In this document: piece by piece, positions 1-7,745 of the stretch
Layout of the letters: the number at the start of each line of letters is the position of its first letter
Position numbering within the stretch: the stretch's first letter is position 1
NCBI GenBank assembly: GCA_014896315.1
Contig: JADBKP010000001.1
Coordinates: 124,001 to 188,000, forward strand
Reading direction: 5' to 3'
DNA: 64,000 nt
Source of the DNA: Limnochordales bacterium
Lineage (GTDB): Bacteria; Bacillota; Limnochordia; Limnochordales; DUMU01
Position numbers and translations under genes: made by a program
The notes under the pieces: model-generated
What the model was told of the DNA's origin: nothing
The model's database searches: none
The model's input: only the letters and a program-made list of their open reading frames with translations

Positions 1-950
1 TCCGCCTGCCGGATCCAGTACTCGGCCACCCCGAGCAAGTAATCCCGGCACTCCGGGTTGCCAGTGTCCAGCTTCGGCATGCTGGCGATTCGGTTGGCAA
101 AGGTCTCGTAGTTGCAGACCTCCGGATTGACAGGGAAGGAGTGCAGATCATAAAACCAACCCGCGTACCTGGAATCCTTGCCCTTCTCGATCACGTCCCG
201 GAAGGCGAACCATTCCTTGCCCGCGTGATTGAAGACCGCATCCAGCAAGATCCGGATACCCCGCCCGTGCGCTTCCTTCACAAGCGCCTTCAACTCCTCT
301 TCGGTGCCAAACTGCGGATCGATACGGTAGTCGTCGGCAGTGTCGTACTTGTGATTGGAGGGCGCTGCAAAGATCGGCGTCAGGTAGATACAGCCGATTC
401 CAAGGTCTTGCAAGTAGTCAAGCTTCTGGCGGATGCCTGCCAGATCGCCACCCATCCTGTTGCTACCGGTCGGTGGCGTCCCCCAGGCTGCTACGTTCGG
501 GGGATCGTTGGTGGGATCGCCGTTACAGAAGCGGTCGGGAAAGATCTGATAGAAGACTGAATACCGCAACCACTCCGGCTGCGCAAAGGCATCGTTTCTA
601 TGAATGTACGGATACTCGAAGAACCCCCGGCGCGGGCGCCGGGGAGCGATTCCGTACTCCGTCAGCCAGGCGTAATCCCCATCCCGGCCCCGGACGTAGA
701 TAGAGTAGCGGATCCGCCGGGTGGGAGCCGGGATGGTGACACCCCAGTATTCGTGCACACCATCATCGCCCAGGCGTTCCATAGGAGTTGAGCGATCAAG
801 GTCGGGGGGCCAGGAATAACGGTCGCCGTGAACGCAAACAGCCGCAGCCAGATCTCCCCGGGCAGCCTTCAGTATAATTCGGAGGTGTTCAAGACCAACC
901 GGATAAGCGTATGGTGACCTGCAGGCGTGAAAGAGAGCGGCCAGCTGCAT
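1..950 (-). CDS. GH13 alpha-amylase/neopullulanase family protein, 3' end beyond window
   Basis: The frame opens with ATG at 950 (GGGGG about 8 bases upstream) and stays open to the left edge, so about 316 N-terminal residues are present. The first ~120 residues look like the N-terminal beta-sandwich of neopullulanases and cyclomaltodextrinases (PYAYP near the start, then LRIILKAARGDL). The catalytic barrel begins around SVFYQIFPDRFCNGDP and contains the GH13 region I motif DAVFNHAG; GGDLAGI and LGIGCIYLTPIF are also typical. The family cleaves alpha-1,4 (and alpha-1,6) glucans. No signal peptide is seen, so it is probably cytoplasmic, acting on imported maltodextrins. It lies just downstream of a sugar-binding protein on the same strand, separated by a stem-loop. 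The catalytic Asp and Glu regions lie outside the window, so activity cannot be judged. Family certain, exact specificity not. Confidence 0.9.
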   Translation of the reverse strand, partial: MQLAALFHACRSPYAYPVGLEHLRIILKAARGDLAAAVCVHGDRYSWPPDLDRSTPMERLGDDGVHEYWGVTIPAPTRRIRYSIYVRGRDGDYAWLTEYGIAPRRPRRGFFEYPYIHRNDAFAQPEWLRYSVFYQIFPDRFCNGDPTNDPPNVAAWGTPPTGSNRMGGDLAGIRQKLDYLQDLGIGCIYLTPIFAAPSNHKYDTADDYRIDPQFGTEEELKALVKEAHGRGIRILLDAVFNHAGKEWFAFRDVIEKGKDSRYAGWFYDLHSFPVNPEVCNYETFANRIASMPKLDTGNPECRDYLLGVAEYWIRQA

Positions 951-978
951 CTGATGTACCCCCGATCTGATCGGCAAC

Positions 979-1013
979 GGAGGGACGCCGCTTGCGCCGG
1001 AGGGCGTCCCTCC
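979..1013 (-). terminator. Intercistronic stem-loop between binding protein and amylase
   Basis: A perfect 11-bp inverted repeat, GGAGGGACGCC (979-989) and GGCGTCCCTCC (1003-1013), with a 13-base loop. There is no T-run on either side, so it is more likely an mRNA-stabilising or attenuating hairpin after the binding-protein gene than a full intrinsic terminator. Confidence 0.6.
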
Positions 1014-1027
1014 GAGATACCAACGTT

Positions 1028-2356
1028 CTATTTCTTCCGATACTCGGATATTGCCTTCTGGAGCCTTGCCTCAGCCACGGGCAGGTAGGCAGCTATCCCT
1101 GTTTGCAGGTCTCTCCTGCCGAACATCGCATCCCGGATCACGTCGCCAAAGCCATCGGCGAAGACCGGGCCGAAGTTGGGTACCTTGGCCCAGTACATCG
1201 GCATGGACTCAAAAGCTGCCAGGAAGAAGTTGGAGTAGTACGGATCCTTGGTGATGCCGAGCTCCTTGGCAAGCTCAATATACGAAGGCATCGCCCAGCC
1301 GGTGGAGACCATGTGCTTCTGTCCCTTTGGACCGGCAAGGAAGCTGAGAAGCTTCCAGGCTGCCTCTCTGCGAACCGGGTCCTTAATACCGCCCGCCATG
1401 CCCCAGCCAGCTTCCATCACAAACGTGGTAGAGTGGACTTTATAGATGGGAGGTATGACGGTACCCCAGCGGAGCTTCGTCTCGTTTCGCCAGCGGTTGA
1501 TCGGCCAGTTACCGTATATGACTATAGAAGCCTTTCCGCCGAAAAACGCCCCTTCAGCATGTCCTATTGCATCCCGTTCCGCCCAACCATTAGGCCCGAT
1601 CTTGTACTTGGCGGCAAGATCAATAAAGAACTGCATAGCCTTGATGGCTTCGGGATTATCGAGATAACCTTTAAACGTCATGAAATTCTTGTCCATTATC
1701 GTGTAGCCGGCACCCCAAGCGAAAGAAAGGGTGAGGGCAACCCACTCAGGATCGGTGAAGATACCGTAGCGGATCACCTTACCAGAAGCATCTCGCCTGG
1801 TCAACTTCTGGCCCCAAACGAGAGCTTCGTTCCAGGTCCACTTGTTAGTAGGATAAGGGATTCCCGCCTCATCAAAATGATCTTTGTTGTAGAAAATGCC
1901 CATCGTAGAGAAATCTTTTGACATGGTATAGAAGTTGCCGTCGGGCTGGCGATGCTGGTTCACAATGGTGGGAACGTAGGCGTTAAGATCTATCTTGTCC
2001 CGTTCTATGTATGGAGTAAGGTTCTCGAGGACGCCGGCACGGTAGAACTCAGCATAGTCCCAGTCGCCGACCATGAACACGTCGGGTGCGGTCCCTGCTG
2101 CCAGAGCGGCCAACAACTTCGGCTTGTAATCTGCCGTAACTGACTCAAGCTTTGTCTTGATCCCCGTCTCCTTTGTGAACTCATCGAGAGCATCCTGGAT
2201 AGGTTTGCTCCCATCCGGCCCATCCCAGGTCCAGACCCGCAATACGAGATCTGCCGCCGATACCGTGGACGAGGCAGCACCAACCATCGTAATAGACACA
2301 ACTGCCGCCATAACCGTCAGGACAAGCCCATGGCGAAAGCCGCTCATCGTCTTCAT
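1028..2356 (-). CDS. Extracellular sugar-binding protein of an ABC transporter
   Basis: 442 residues, family 1 extracellular solute-binding protein. I start at the ATG at 2356 because GGGAGGT sits just upstream and the protein then opens with a classical Sec signal peptide (MKTMSGFRHGLVLTVMAAVV... ending near VSAAD). The mature part has the usual periplasmic/lipid-surface binding fold signs: VWTWDGPDGSKPIQDALDEFTKETGIK, the LAALAAGTAPDVFMVGD segment, and ITKDPYYSNFF near the end. There is no lipobox cysteine after the signal, unlike most Gram-positive binding proteins. It probably captures an oligosaccharide for import. No permease genes are adjacent; the neighbour downstream is the GH13 enzyme, which suggests a maltodextrin-like ligand (inference). 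Family confidence is high, ligand unknown. Confidence 0.88.
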   Translation of the reverse strand: MKTMSGFRHGLVLTVMAAVVSITMVGAASSTVSAADLVLRVWTWDGPDGSKPIQDALDEFTKETGIKTKLESVTADYKPKLLAALAAGTAPDVFMVGDWDYAEFYRAGVLENLTPYIERDKIDLNAYVPTIVNQHRQPDGNFYTMSKDFSTMGIFYNKDHFDEAGIPYPTNKWTWNEALVWGQKLTRRDASGKVIRYGIFTDPEWVALTLSFAWGAGYTIMDKNFMTFKGYLDNPEAIKAMQFFIDLAAKYKIGPNGWAERDAIGHAEGAFFGGKASIVIYGNWPINRWRNETKLRWGTVIPPIYKVHSTTFVMEAGWGMAGGIKDPVRREAAWKLLSFLAGPKGQKHMVSTGWAMPSYIELAKELGITKDPYYSNFFLAAFESMPMYWAKVPNFGPVFADGFGDVIRDAMFGRRDLQTGIAAYLPVAEARLQKAISEYRKK

Positions 2357-2595
2357 GATCTTGAACCTCCCTTGTGAGCGCTTGTATAGCCGGTCGCCAT
2401 ACCTGACGTTCCAGTTACCGAGGTCATGCTCTCGTCTTCCGTCGGCCCGCCGCCAATCCCGAACCTGCTGCCCTTGTCCAACCATGAACTACATCTCAGA
2501 TCCCCCCTCCCGCGGGCCACATCGCAGGTGGTCCGGCAGGGCGAGTCTCGACCATCAAGGTTTCCAATCGTTTGCACCGAGTAGCCAAATGACTG
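2357..2595. other. Intergenic region upstream of the binding protein
   Basis: About 240 bases between the binding-protein start and the end of the lipoprotein gene. Apart from the ribosome site next to 2356 I see no convincing promoter pair, hairpin or small gene. Confidence 0.3.
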
Positions 2596-3387
2596 CTACC
2601 GGCCAGTCTCTGCCAACGGAGAACCGATGAGCAGAGTAAACCGGGGCTTCGTATCTCCTACCATCGACCAGCGCGCTTCCAACGGCATGTAGCGGTCGGG
2701 AAGAGGCTTGATCACGATCCCATAGTTTGGCTCTCCCTGCAACCAGCCTTTGGCCAGGTCTGTCAGATCGAGCCGCAGCAACTGCTCTGACGGGCTTGGA
2801 ATTACCGGCCATTGGTTTACGGCGGTCACTTTGGTGGGTATCGCCTGACAGGTCAGGTTAAACGTAAAGAACGGATCGGTTTCTGTAGCCAGCGGCCAGT
2901 GCGACATAAGATTCATGAGCAGGGTGTAGTGGTCGGTGGGCGGTTCCGGCGGTTGCATAGAGGCAGGTATCCGTGCATTTTGACGCCAGTCTTTGACAAT
3001 CCGGTAGACCCCGAATGCCGCTGCCCCGTCCTCCTTAGCCGTGCCCAAAAGAGAAACATCCAGAAAGACTTTCTCGATCGCCTCAATGTCGATATCGGAC
3101 GGCAGGTCCTTACGGGATAAGGGAATGTATACGATCGTTTGGGCCTTCTCCCCCAACCCAAATCCGAGGGAGTAGGTTCCCCTGACCGTTCGATCATCGA
3201 AGGGGAAGCTCTTGTCAAGAACCGTCACCGTATGAGCCCTTTCGGATCGCGTCGCCACGAAGATATCCGGCTTTATAGTGACTGAACTGCATCCCGTCGC
3301 CAGGACCAGAAGGCCAGCCGGGAGCATGCCGAGAAACACACGCCGCACCCGCTGCATAGCTGCCAATACGAGCAGGCCTTTCCACAT
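2596..3387 (-). CDS. Putative lipoprotein with DNRLRE/CBM96-like domain
   Basis: 263 residues starting at ATG 3387, preceded by GGGGAGGTCC at good spacing. The N-terminus is a lipoprotein signal: hydrophobic LPAGLLVLATGCSS gives a lipobox with the modified cysteine in LATGC. The rest resembles the DNRLRE/CBM96-type beta-sandwich found on secreted carbohydrate enzymes: a segment like IEKVFLDVSLLG, a VYRIVKDW stretch, then LDLTDLAKGWLQGEPNYGIVIKP and a closing RFTLLIG strand. Such domains bind surfaces or glycans and have no catalytic role. It lies 62 bases downstream of the VanZ-like gene on the same strand and may be co-transcribed with it. The family call rests on remembered motif order and could be a more distant surface lipoprotein. 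Confidence 0.6.
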   Translation of the reverse strand: MWKGLLVLAAMQRVRRVFLGMLPAGLLVLATGCSSVTIKPDIFVATRSERAHTVTVLDKSFPFDDRTVRGTYSLGFGLGEKAQTIVYIPLSRKDLPSDIDIEAIEKVFLDVSLLGTAKEDGAAAFGVYRIVKDWRQNARIPASMQPPEPPTDHYTLLMNLMSHWPLATETDPFFTFNLTCQAIPTKVTAVNQWPVIPSPSEQLLRLDLTDLAKGWLQGEPNYGIVIKPLPDRYMPLEARWSMVGDTKPRFTLLIGSPLAETGR

Positions 3388-3449
3388 TTTCCGGACCTCC
3401 CCGGTACAAGCAAGACGACTCGTCCGCCAGTCTAAATCCCGCCAGTACC

Positions 3450-3899
3450 TTAGGCGCGGCCGGGCTGATTCCTTGGCCTTCTGAGCCATATCCACAGGAC
3501 GGGAACGCCCCCGGCTATCCCCAGGAAATCGGAGATCAGATCGGCAGCCTGGCCAGAACGATAAGGCAATGGTATTTGCGCCACCTCGACGAGAACACCA
3601 AAAAGTGCAGAGAAAACAACTGCTTGCCTTATGCGTCGCCAAACCCCCGGGCGGACGCCCCTATCCTCCGGCCCGCTCCGCCCCGTCCACCACCCGGCCA
3701 GGACTACGTGCACGATGAAAGCCGCTACGTGGTGCAGTTTGATCGTCAACTCGCCGACCTCGACTTCCGCCCCGATCGGGCGGATAACGGCCAGTACGAG
3801 CAACGCTAGTGAGTAGGGCCAGACCAAATACGGGCCAATCTGCGTCAACCAGGTGAAGTAGCTGACTTCCTGAGGGTTCGTCTTCCCAAAATCCTCCAT
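3450..3899 (-). CDS. VanZ-like membrane protein
   Basis: 149 residues with ATG at 3899 and CAGGAGTG upstream. Four hydrophobic segments are visible (around residues 20-42, 54-70, 92-108 and 122-140). The third and fourth contain the VanZ-type signature: VLVEVAQIPLPYRSGQAADLISDFLG, i.e. an acidic residue and Gln followed by R-x(6)-D-x(3)-D-x-(N/G)-x-x-G. VanZ-like proteins are membrane proteins of unclear mechanism, linked in enterococci to teicoplanin resistance. The neighbour downstream is a lipoprotein gene; the gene upstream is divergent. A -10-like TATAAT lies on this strand at 3945-3940, about 40 bases before the start. Function in this organism is unknown. Confidence 0.75.
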   Translation of the reverse strand: MEDFGKTNPQEVSYFTWLTQIGPYLVWPYSLALLVLAVIRPIGAEVEVGELTIKLHHVAAFIVHVVLAGWWTGRSGPEDRGVRPGVWRRIRQAVVFSALFGVLVEVAQIPLPYRSGQAADLISDFLGIAGGVPVLWIWLRRPRNQPGRA

Positions 3900-3939
3900 G
3901 CTTCACTCCTGAAAGTACTATACTGGAAACTGCCTTCAC

Positions 3940-3945
3940 ATTATA
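3940..3945 (-). promoter_or_regulatory. Possible -10 element for the VanZ/lipoprotein pair
   Basis: Perfect TATAAT on the minus strand, 40 bases before the VanZ start codon. No good TTGACA-like -35 is found 16-18 bases upstream, so the promoter is only a suggestion. Confidence 0.3.
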
Positions 3946-4111
3946 CTGCCTCGGACTACCGCAGAAGCCGCCTGGGGAGGACCTCGGCGGCAAGCAGTTC
4001 AACGTAGCTGAGAGCAAGCAGGATTAAGCCGTATTAAAATCTCATTTGATGGGCAGATAGCCGCGGACAAGCCGCGAGCAGTACAGACTTGGGAAGGGAC
4101 TGAATCAGCAA

Positions 4112-5287
4112 ATGAATAGCTATCTGGTACGGCTAGGTGTCATCGGTACGGGACGCCGGGCAGCGATGGTCAAATCCTGGCTGCAGGCGGATAAGCGAGC
4201 CAGGCTGGTGGCTGCCGCCGACCCCAACCCGGCTAACCTCAAGAGATTCCGCGACTTGATCGGACAGGAAGTGCCAATTGCAGAGAGTACCGACTGGCAC
4301 GAACTGCTGGAGAGGGATGACGTAGACGCCGTCGCCATTATTACCCCCGACTTCACCCATGACGAGATCGCGGTGGCGGCTTTGCAGGCAGGAAAGGCGG
4401 TCTACTGCGAGAAGCCCATGGCAATCACCGTCGAAGGGTGCGACAGGATGCTGGAGGCGGCGCAGGAGACCGGGAAGCTCCTTTTCATTGGTCACAACAT
4501 GCGATACATGCCCATCTTCCAGACCATGAAGGAGATCGTGGAGTCGGGTGTAATAGGCGAGATAAAGGCAGTCTGGGTGCGCCACTTTGTCAGCTGGGGA
4601 GGCTATTACTACTATCACGACTGGCACGGCCTGCGTCGCAACATCACCAGCCTCCTGCTGCAGAAAGGTTCTCACGATATCGACATGATCCACTGGATTA
4701 CCGGCAGGTACGGCGAGAAGGTCGCAGCCTTTGGCAACCTCAGCTACTTTGGCGGCGACCGTGATAACCAGCTGCAATGTCTGGACTGCCCAGAACAAAG
4801 ATCCTGCCGGGAGGCTAAGCTCGAACCGGGTGCTCTCTGCGCCTTTCGCCAGGAGATCGACGTAGAGGACAACATGTCCATGTTGATACAGCTCGAGGGC
4901 GGCATCATCGCCAACTACTCGGAGTGCCACTTTGCCCCCGACTACCACCGCAACTACACGTTTATCGGCACGGAAGGGCGGCTGGAAAACTCCGAGCTGG
5001 AAGGGAAGGTGTGGGTGTGGACGCGCCGTTCCGGCACGTACCGGGAACTGACCGACCGGACCTACACTCTAAAGTCCAGCTTCCCCGGCGGAACCAGCCA
5101 CCAGGATGCCGACCGGCTGATATTCATCGATTTCCTTGACGCCCTGCTTGAGGGGAAGAAGCCGGTAGCCGACCCGGTGGACGCCCGCATGGCGGTGGCT
5201 GTGGGTTGTGCGGGAGCAGAGTCGATGCGTTCGGGCGGGAAGGTGGTGAACGTTCAGCCGCTGCCGCTGCCAAGCATGCGGCGCTAA
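4112..5287 (+). CDS. Gfo/Idh/MocA family NAD(P)-dependent oxidoreductase
   Basis: 391 residues. The N-terminal Rossmann fold is clear: LGVIGTGRRAAM is the dinucleotide loop, and the family EKP motif appears in GKAVYCEKPMAI, whose lysine is catalytic in relatives. The C-terminal alpha/beta domain includes the substrate-side HDIDMIHWITG, with the usual D-x3-H arrangement. Members oxidise or isomerise sugars and inositols. An unusual segment around residues 224-251 contains CLDCPEQRSC and a fourth cysteine (GALC), a possible metal-binding patch found in some subfamilies of this family. It heads a run of three genes with a ZIP transporter (11 bases downstream) and a sugar-isomerase-like protein, which points to catabolism of an unusual sugar. 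Substrate not predictable from sequence. Confidence 0.88.
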   Translation: MNSYLVRLGVIGTGRRAAMVKSWLQADKRARLVAAADPNPANLKRFRDLIGQEVPIAESTDWHELLERDDVDAVAIITPDFTHDEIAVAALQAGKAVYCEKPMAITVEGCDRMLEAAQETGKLLFIGHNMRYMPIFQTMKEIVESGVIGEIKAVWVRHFVSWGGYYYYHDWHGLRRNITSLLLQKGSHDIDMIHWITGRYGEKVAAFGNLSYFGGDRDNQLQCLDCPEQRSCREAKLEPGALCAFRQEIDVEDNMSMLIQLEGGIIANYSECHFAPDYHRNYTFIGTEGRLENSELEGKVWVWTRRSGTYRELTDRTYTLKSSFPGGTSHQDADRLIFIDFLDALLEGKKPVADPVDARMAVAVGCAGAESMRSGGKVVNVQPLPLPSMRR

Positions 5288-5298
5288 GGAGTGATGTG

Positions 5299-6102
5299 AT
5301 GCTCAGGGAGATCTTTACCGGCATGATCGGTACAAACTTGATCCTGCAAGGATTGGCGGGCGGCATCTTCATCGCCTTCCTCAACCTGCTCGGAGCGGCC
5401 GTGGTGGTCGCCTGGCGGAATCCTTCGGAACGGCTGCTCGATGCCGCGCTGGGTTTTGCCGCCGGAGTAATGCTGGCAGCCAGCTTTACCAGCCTGATCC
5501 TTCCCGGTATCGAACAGGGGGGAGTCATCCCGGTTATCATCGGGATCATGCTGGGCATCGTTGTCCTGGACCAGGCCGACCGCTGGGTACCCCATGTTCA
5601 CGTCCTTGTGACCGGACGCGTTCGGGAGGACCCCAGCCAGACCGATCACAGCCGCATCGCCTCGGTGCTACTCTTCATCGTGGCGATCACCCTTCATAAC
5701 CTGCCCGAGGGTCTGGCCGTCGGTGTAGGCTTCGGTTCGGGCAACCTCGACGAAGCGATCCCGCTCATGCTGGCCATCGGGTTGCAGAACATTCCGGAGG
5801 GGCTGGCCGTCTCGGTGGCGGCCCTTAACGCCGGCTTCAATCGGCGTTTTTACGCCGCCTTTACGGGCATCCGGGCCGGTCTGGTAGAAGTCCCGCTGGC
5901 CGTACTGGGAGCATCGGCGGTCAGCCTTGCCTCCTCGCTCCTCCCGTATGCCATGGGCTTTGCCGCCGGCGGCATGCTCTACGTCATCAGCGACGAGATC
6001 ATCCCCGAGACGCACGGAAGGGGTCACGAGCGGATCTCCACCTGGGGCACCATGCTGGGCGTCCTAGTAATGCTCTACCTTGACGTGGCTCTCGGTGGGT
6101 GA
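5299..6102 (+). CDS. ZIP family divalent-metal transporter
   Basis: 267 residues from ATG 5299, with AAGGAGTG immediately upstream (overlapping the previous stop region). About eight hydrophobic helices. The two metal-site helices are recognisable: HNLPEGLAVGVGFGSG and QNIPEGLAVSVAAL, the first being the canonical HNxPEG of ZIP proteins and the second with Gln in place of His. A later DEIIPETHGRGHE provides another E-x3-E/H cluster. ZIP proteins import Zn2+, Fe2+ or related cations down gradient. The gene sits between an oxidoreductase and a TIM-barrel isomerase, 11 bases and 34 bases away, so the three are probably one transcript; a metal supply for the isomerase is a reasonable guess but not shown. 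Confidence 0.87.
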   Translation: MLREIFTGMIGTNLILQGLAGGIFIAFLNLLGAAVVVAWRNPSERLLDAALGFAAGVMLAASFTSLILPGIEQGGVIPVIIGIMLGIVVLDQADRWVPHVHVLVTGRVREDPSQTDHSRIASVLLFIVAITLHNLPEGLAVGVGFGSGNLDEAIPLMLAIGLQNIPEGLAVSVAALNAGFNRRFYAAFTGIRAGLVEVPLAVLGASAVSLASSLLPYAMGFAAGGMLYVISDEIIPETHGRGHERISTWGTMLGVLVMLYLDVALGG

Positions 6103-6136
6103 GATACGGAGTCCCGGACGAAGGAGAGGACAGCAC

Positions 6137-6997
6137 GTGAAGATTCTGATGCATAGCTATACGTATCGCCGTTATCCGCTGGAGAGAGCTCTGAAGAAGG
6201 CAGCGGAATTAGGTTATGACGGGATCGAACTTTCGACAGTTCACCTTCCGCCGCAAGACCCGCTTGCTGGCATACCGGCTGCGGTGGAGCAGGCTGCAAA
6301 GCTTGGCGCTCCGGTACGGGTTTTGAGTTTCGGGGCGGACCTGACTCACAAGGATGAGAATGTCCGGCAGCAGAGCCTGGAAAGAGCCGTCGGGTTCATT
6401 CGCACCGCCGGCAGGCTGGGGATTCCCCTGGTGAACGGCGGGGTGGCCAACCTGGTAGGCCCGCGCTGGGACAGATGGGGCGAGAACGGCAGCAAGCTGG
6501 CGACCGATGAACACTACCGGCTGATTGCTCAAGGCTTGCGGGTGCTGGATCAGGCGGCGAGTGAGGCCGGGGTCAGGGTCGCACTGGAGATTCACCCCAA
6601 CTCGGTGCACGACACGGCCGCCTCCACGCTCCGCATCCTCGAGGAGAGCGGCGCCCAGAACATCGTGGCCAATCTGGATGCCGGCAACATGTACGGCACC
6701 CCGCACGCCGAAGAGGCCACCCAGGCCATCGCCATGCTCAGCAAACATCTGGGGTACGTGCACCTGAAAAATTGCCGGCGGTTACCCGGTGCAGAGTCCG
6801 CCGACTACTCCTGGACACTGGAGATGGGTCACCTCGACTACTACCGGATTCTTGAAGCCCTGTACCGGACCGGGTATTCCGGCTTTCTCACGATCGAGTA
6901 CTGCGGACAGGGTGATCCGTCAGTAGCCGCCGCCGCCGATATCCGCTACGTGCGCCAGATACTGGCCGAGATTGCCGCGACCGGCGCCAGCAGTTGA
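6137..6997 (+). CDS. Sugar phosphate isomerase/epimerase family (xylose-isomerase-like TIM barrel)
   Basis: 286 residues from GTG 6137, chosen because AAGGAGAGGA precedes it and the fold begins at once with MKILMHSYTYRRYPLERAL. The protein has the features of the AP-endonuclease-2/xylose isomerase-like superfamily: KKAAELGYDGIELS (strand-helix 1 with a metal-site Glu region), VALEIHPNSVHDTA (metal-binding Glu and His), ANLDAGNMYG (metal Asp) and FLTIEYCG near the end (last metal Glu). Enzymes of this group isomerise or epimerise sugars and inosose with a divalent metal. Together with the Gfo/Idh/MocA enzyme upstream it suggests an inositol- or rare-sugar pathway. The specific substrate cannot be told. 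Confidence 0.85.
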   Translation: MKILMHSYTYRRYPLERALKKAAELGYDGIELSTVHLPPQDPLAGIPAAVEQAAKLGAPVRVLSFGADLTHKDENVRQQSLERAVGFIRTAGRLGIPLVNGGVANLVGPRWDRWGENGSKLATDEHYRLIAQGLRVLDQAASEAGVRVALEIHPNSVHDTAASTLRILEESGAQNIVANLDAGNMYGTPHAEEATQAIAMLSKHLGYVHLKNCRRLPGAESADYSWTLEMGHLDYYRILEALYRTGYSGFLTIEYCGQGDPSVAAAADIRYVRQILAEIAATGASS

Positions 6998-7029
6998 GAG
7001 GAGGCTGCAGACCTGCGAGCGGAGGACGC

Positions 7030-7512
7030 TCAGAAGCTGATCTCCATGGCCAGAAAGGAGATGCCAAGCTCGATTGCGAGGGCCGTACCCATCTCCGCTC
7101 TGGGCTGGCGAATCATCCCGCTATGGCTGGGGTAGTAGCTACGTTTGCTGACGCCGGCATGTTTCAGAGCATGTTCAGCGTCGGGAAACATGCCGGCAAC
7201 CCCACCGGCAGCAATGAGCCTCCAATTGGCCTCCCCCTGGTGCAGCAACTGGTAGGCGAAGAGCGTGGCCAGCAGGGCTGTGATCACAGGTGTTTCCACT
7301 GCCCTGTCGTCGTGCGGGATGGCATCCAGCAGCATATGGCTGGCCAAGCCAAGCGCGAAGGCCTCCCATTCGTTGTCAGCTAAAGCATGGGCCAGGCCGG
7401 CACCAACGATAAAATGAGTCCCCAGCGTCATCGCCCCGGCCGGAGCCGGCGTTGCCACAATGAGGCCCAGGAAAAGCAGACTTACTGTGAGAAGCTTCAG
7501 AAGCGCCCTCAT
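7030..7512 (-). CDS. Putative membrane or exported protein, metal-dependent-hydrolase-like
   Basis: 160 residues, ATG at 7512 preceded by ATAGGTGA. A signal peptide or first helix (LLKLLTVSLLFLGLIVATPAPAGA) is followed by a conserved-looking set of His and Asp residues: GTHFIVGAGLAHALADNEWEAFALGLASHMLLDAIPHDD, FPDAEHALKH and YPSHSG. Spacing of His/Asp next to hydrophobic helices recalls the YdjM/DUF457 membrane-bound metal-dependent hydrolases, but the match is loose. It is convergent with the isomerase gene, 32 bases away. I do not recognise a definite family. Confidence 0.5.
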   Translation of the reverse strand: MRALLKLLTVSLLFLGLIVATPAPAGAMTLGTHFIVGAGLAHALADNEWEAFALGLASHMLLDAIPHDDRAVETPVITALLATLFAYQLLHQGEANWRLIAAGGVAGMFPDAEHALKHAGVSKRSYYPSHSGMIRQPRAEMGTALAIELGISFLAMEISF

Positions 7513-7745
7513 TCTTCACCTATCCCATGTTTTGCCCGTTTTCCATGTTAGGCTCACGATTGCCTAGATATTGTTTCGCTTTACAACCAGAGAATCATCC
7601 AGGGAAAAACCTCCGCGCGGGATGTACTGCAGGCCACGCAATTTTCCGGTTTCCCGGCCAGGCGCCACCTCTGTTGTTACAGCAGCGCTGTAAGCGGGAA
7701 AGTCTGCTTCGACGTCGAATTTAACAAGAAGGAGGCGATAGGATC

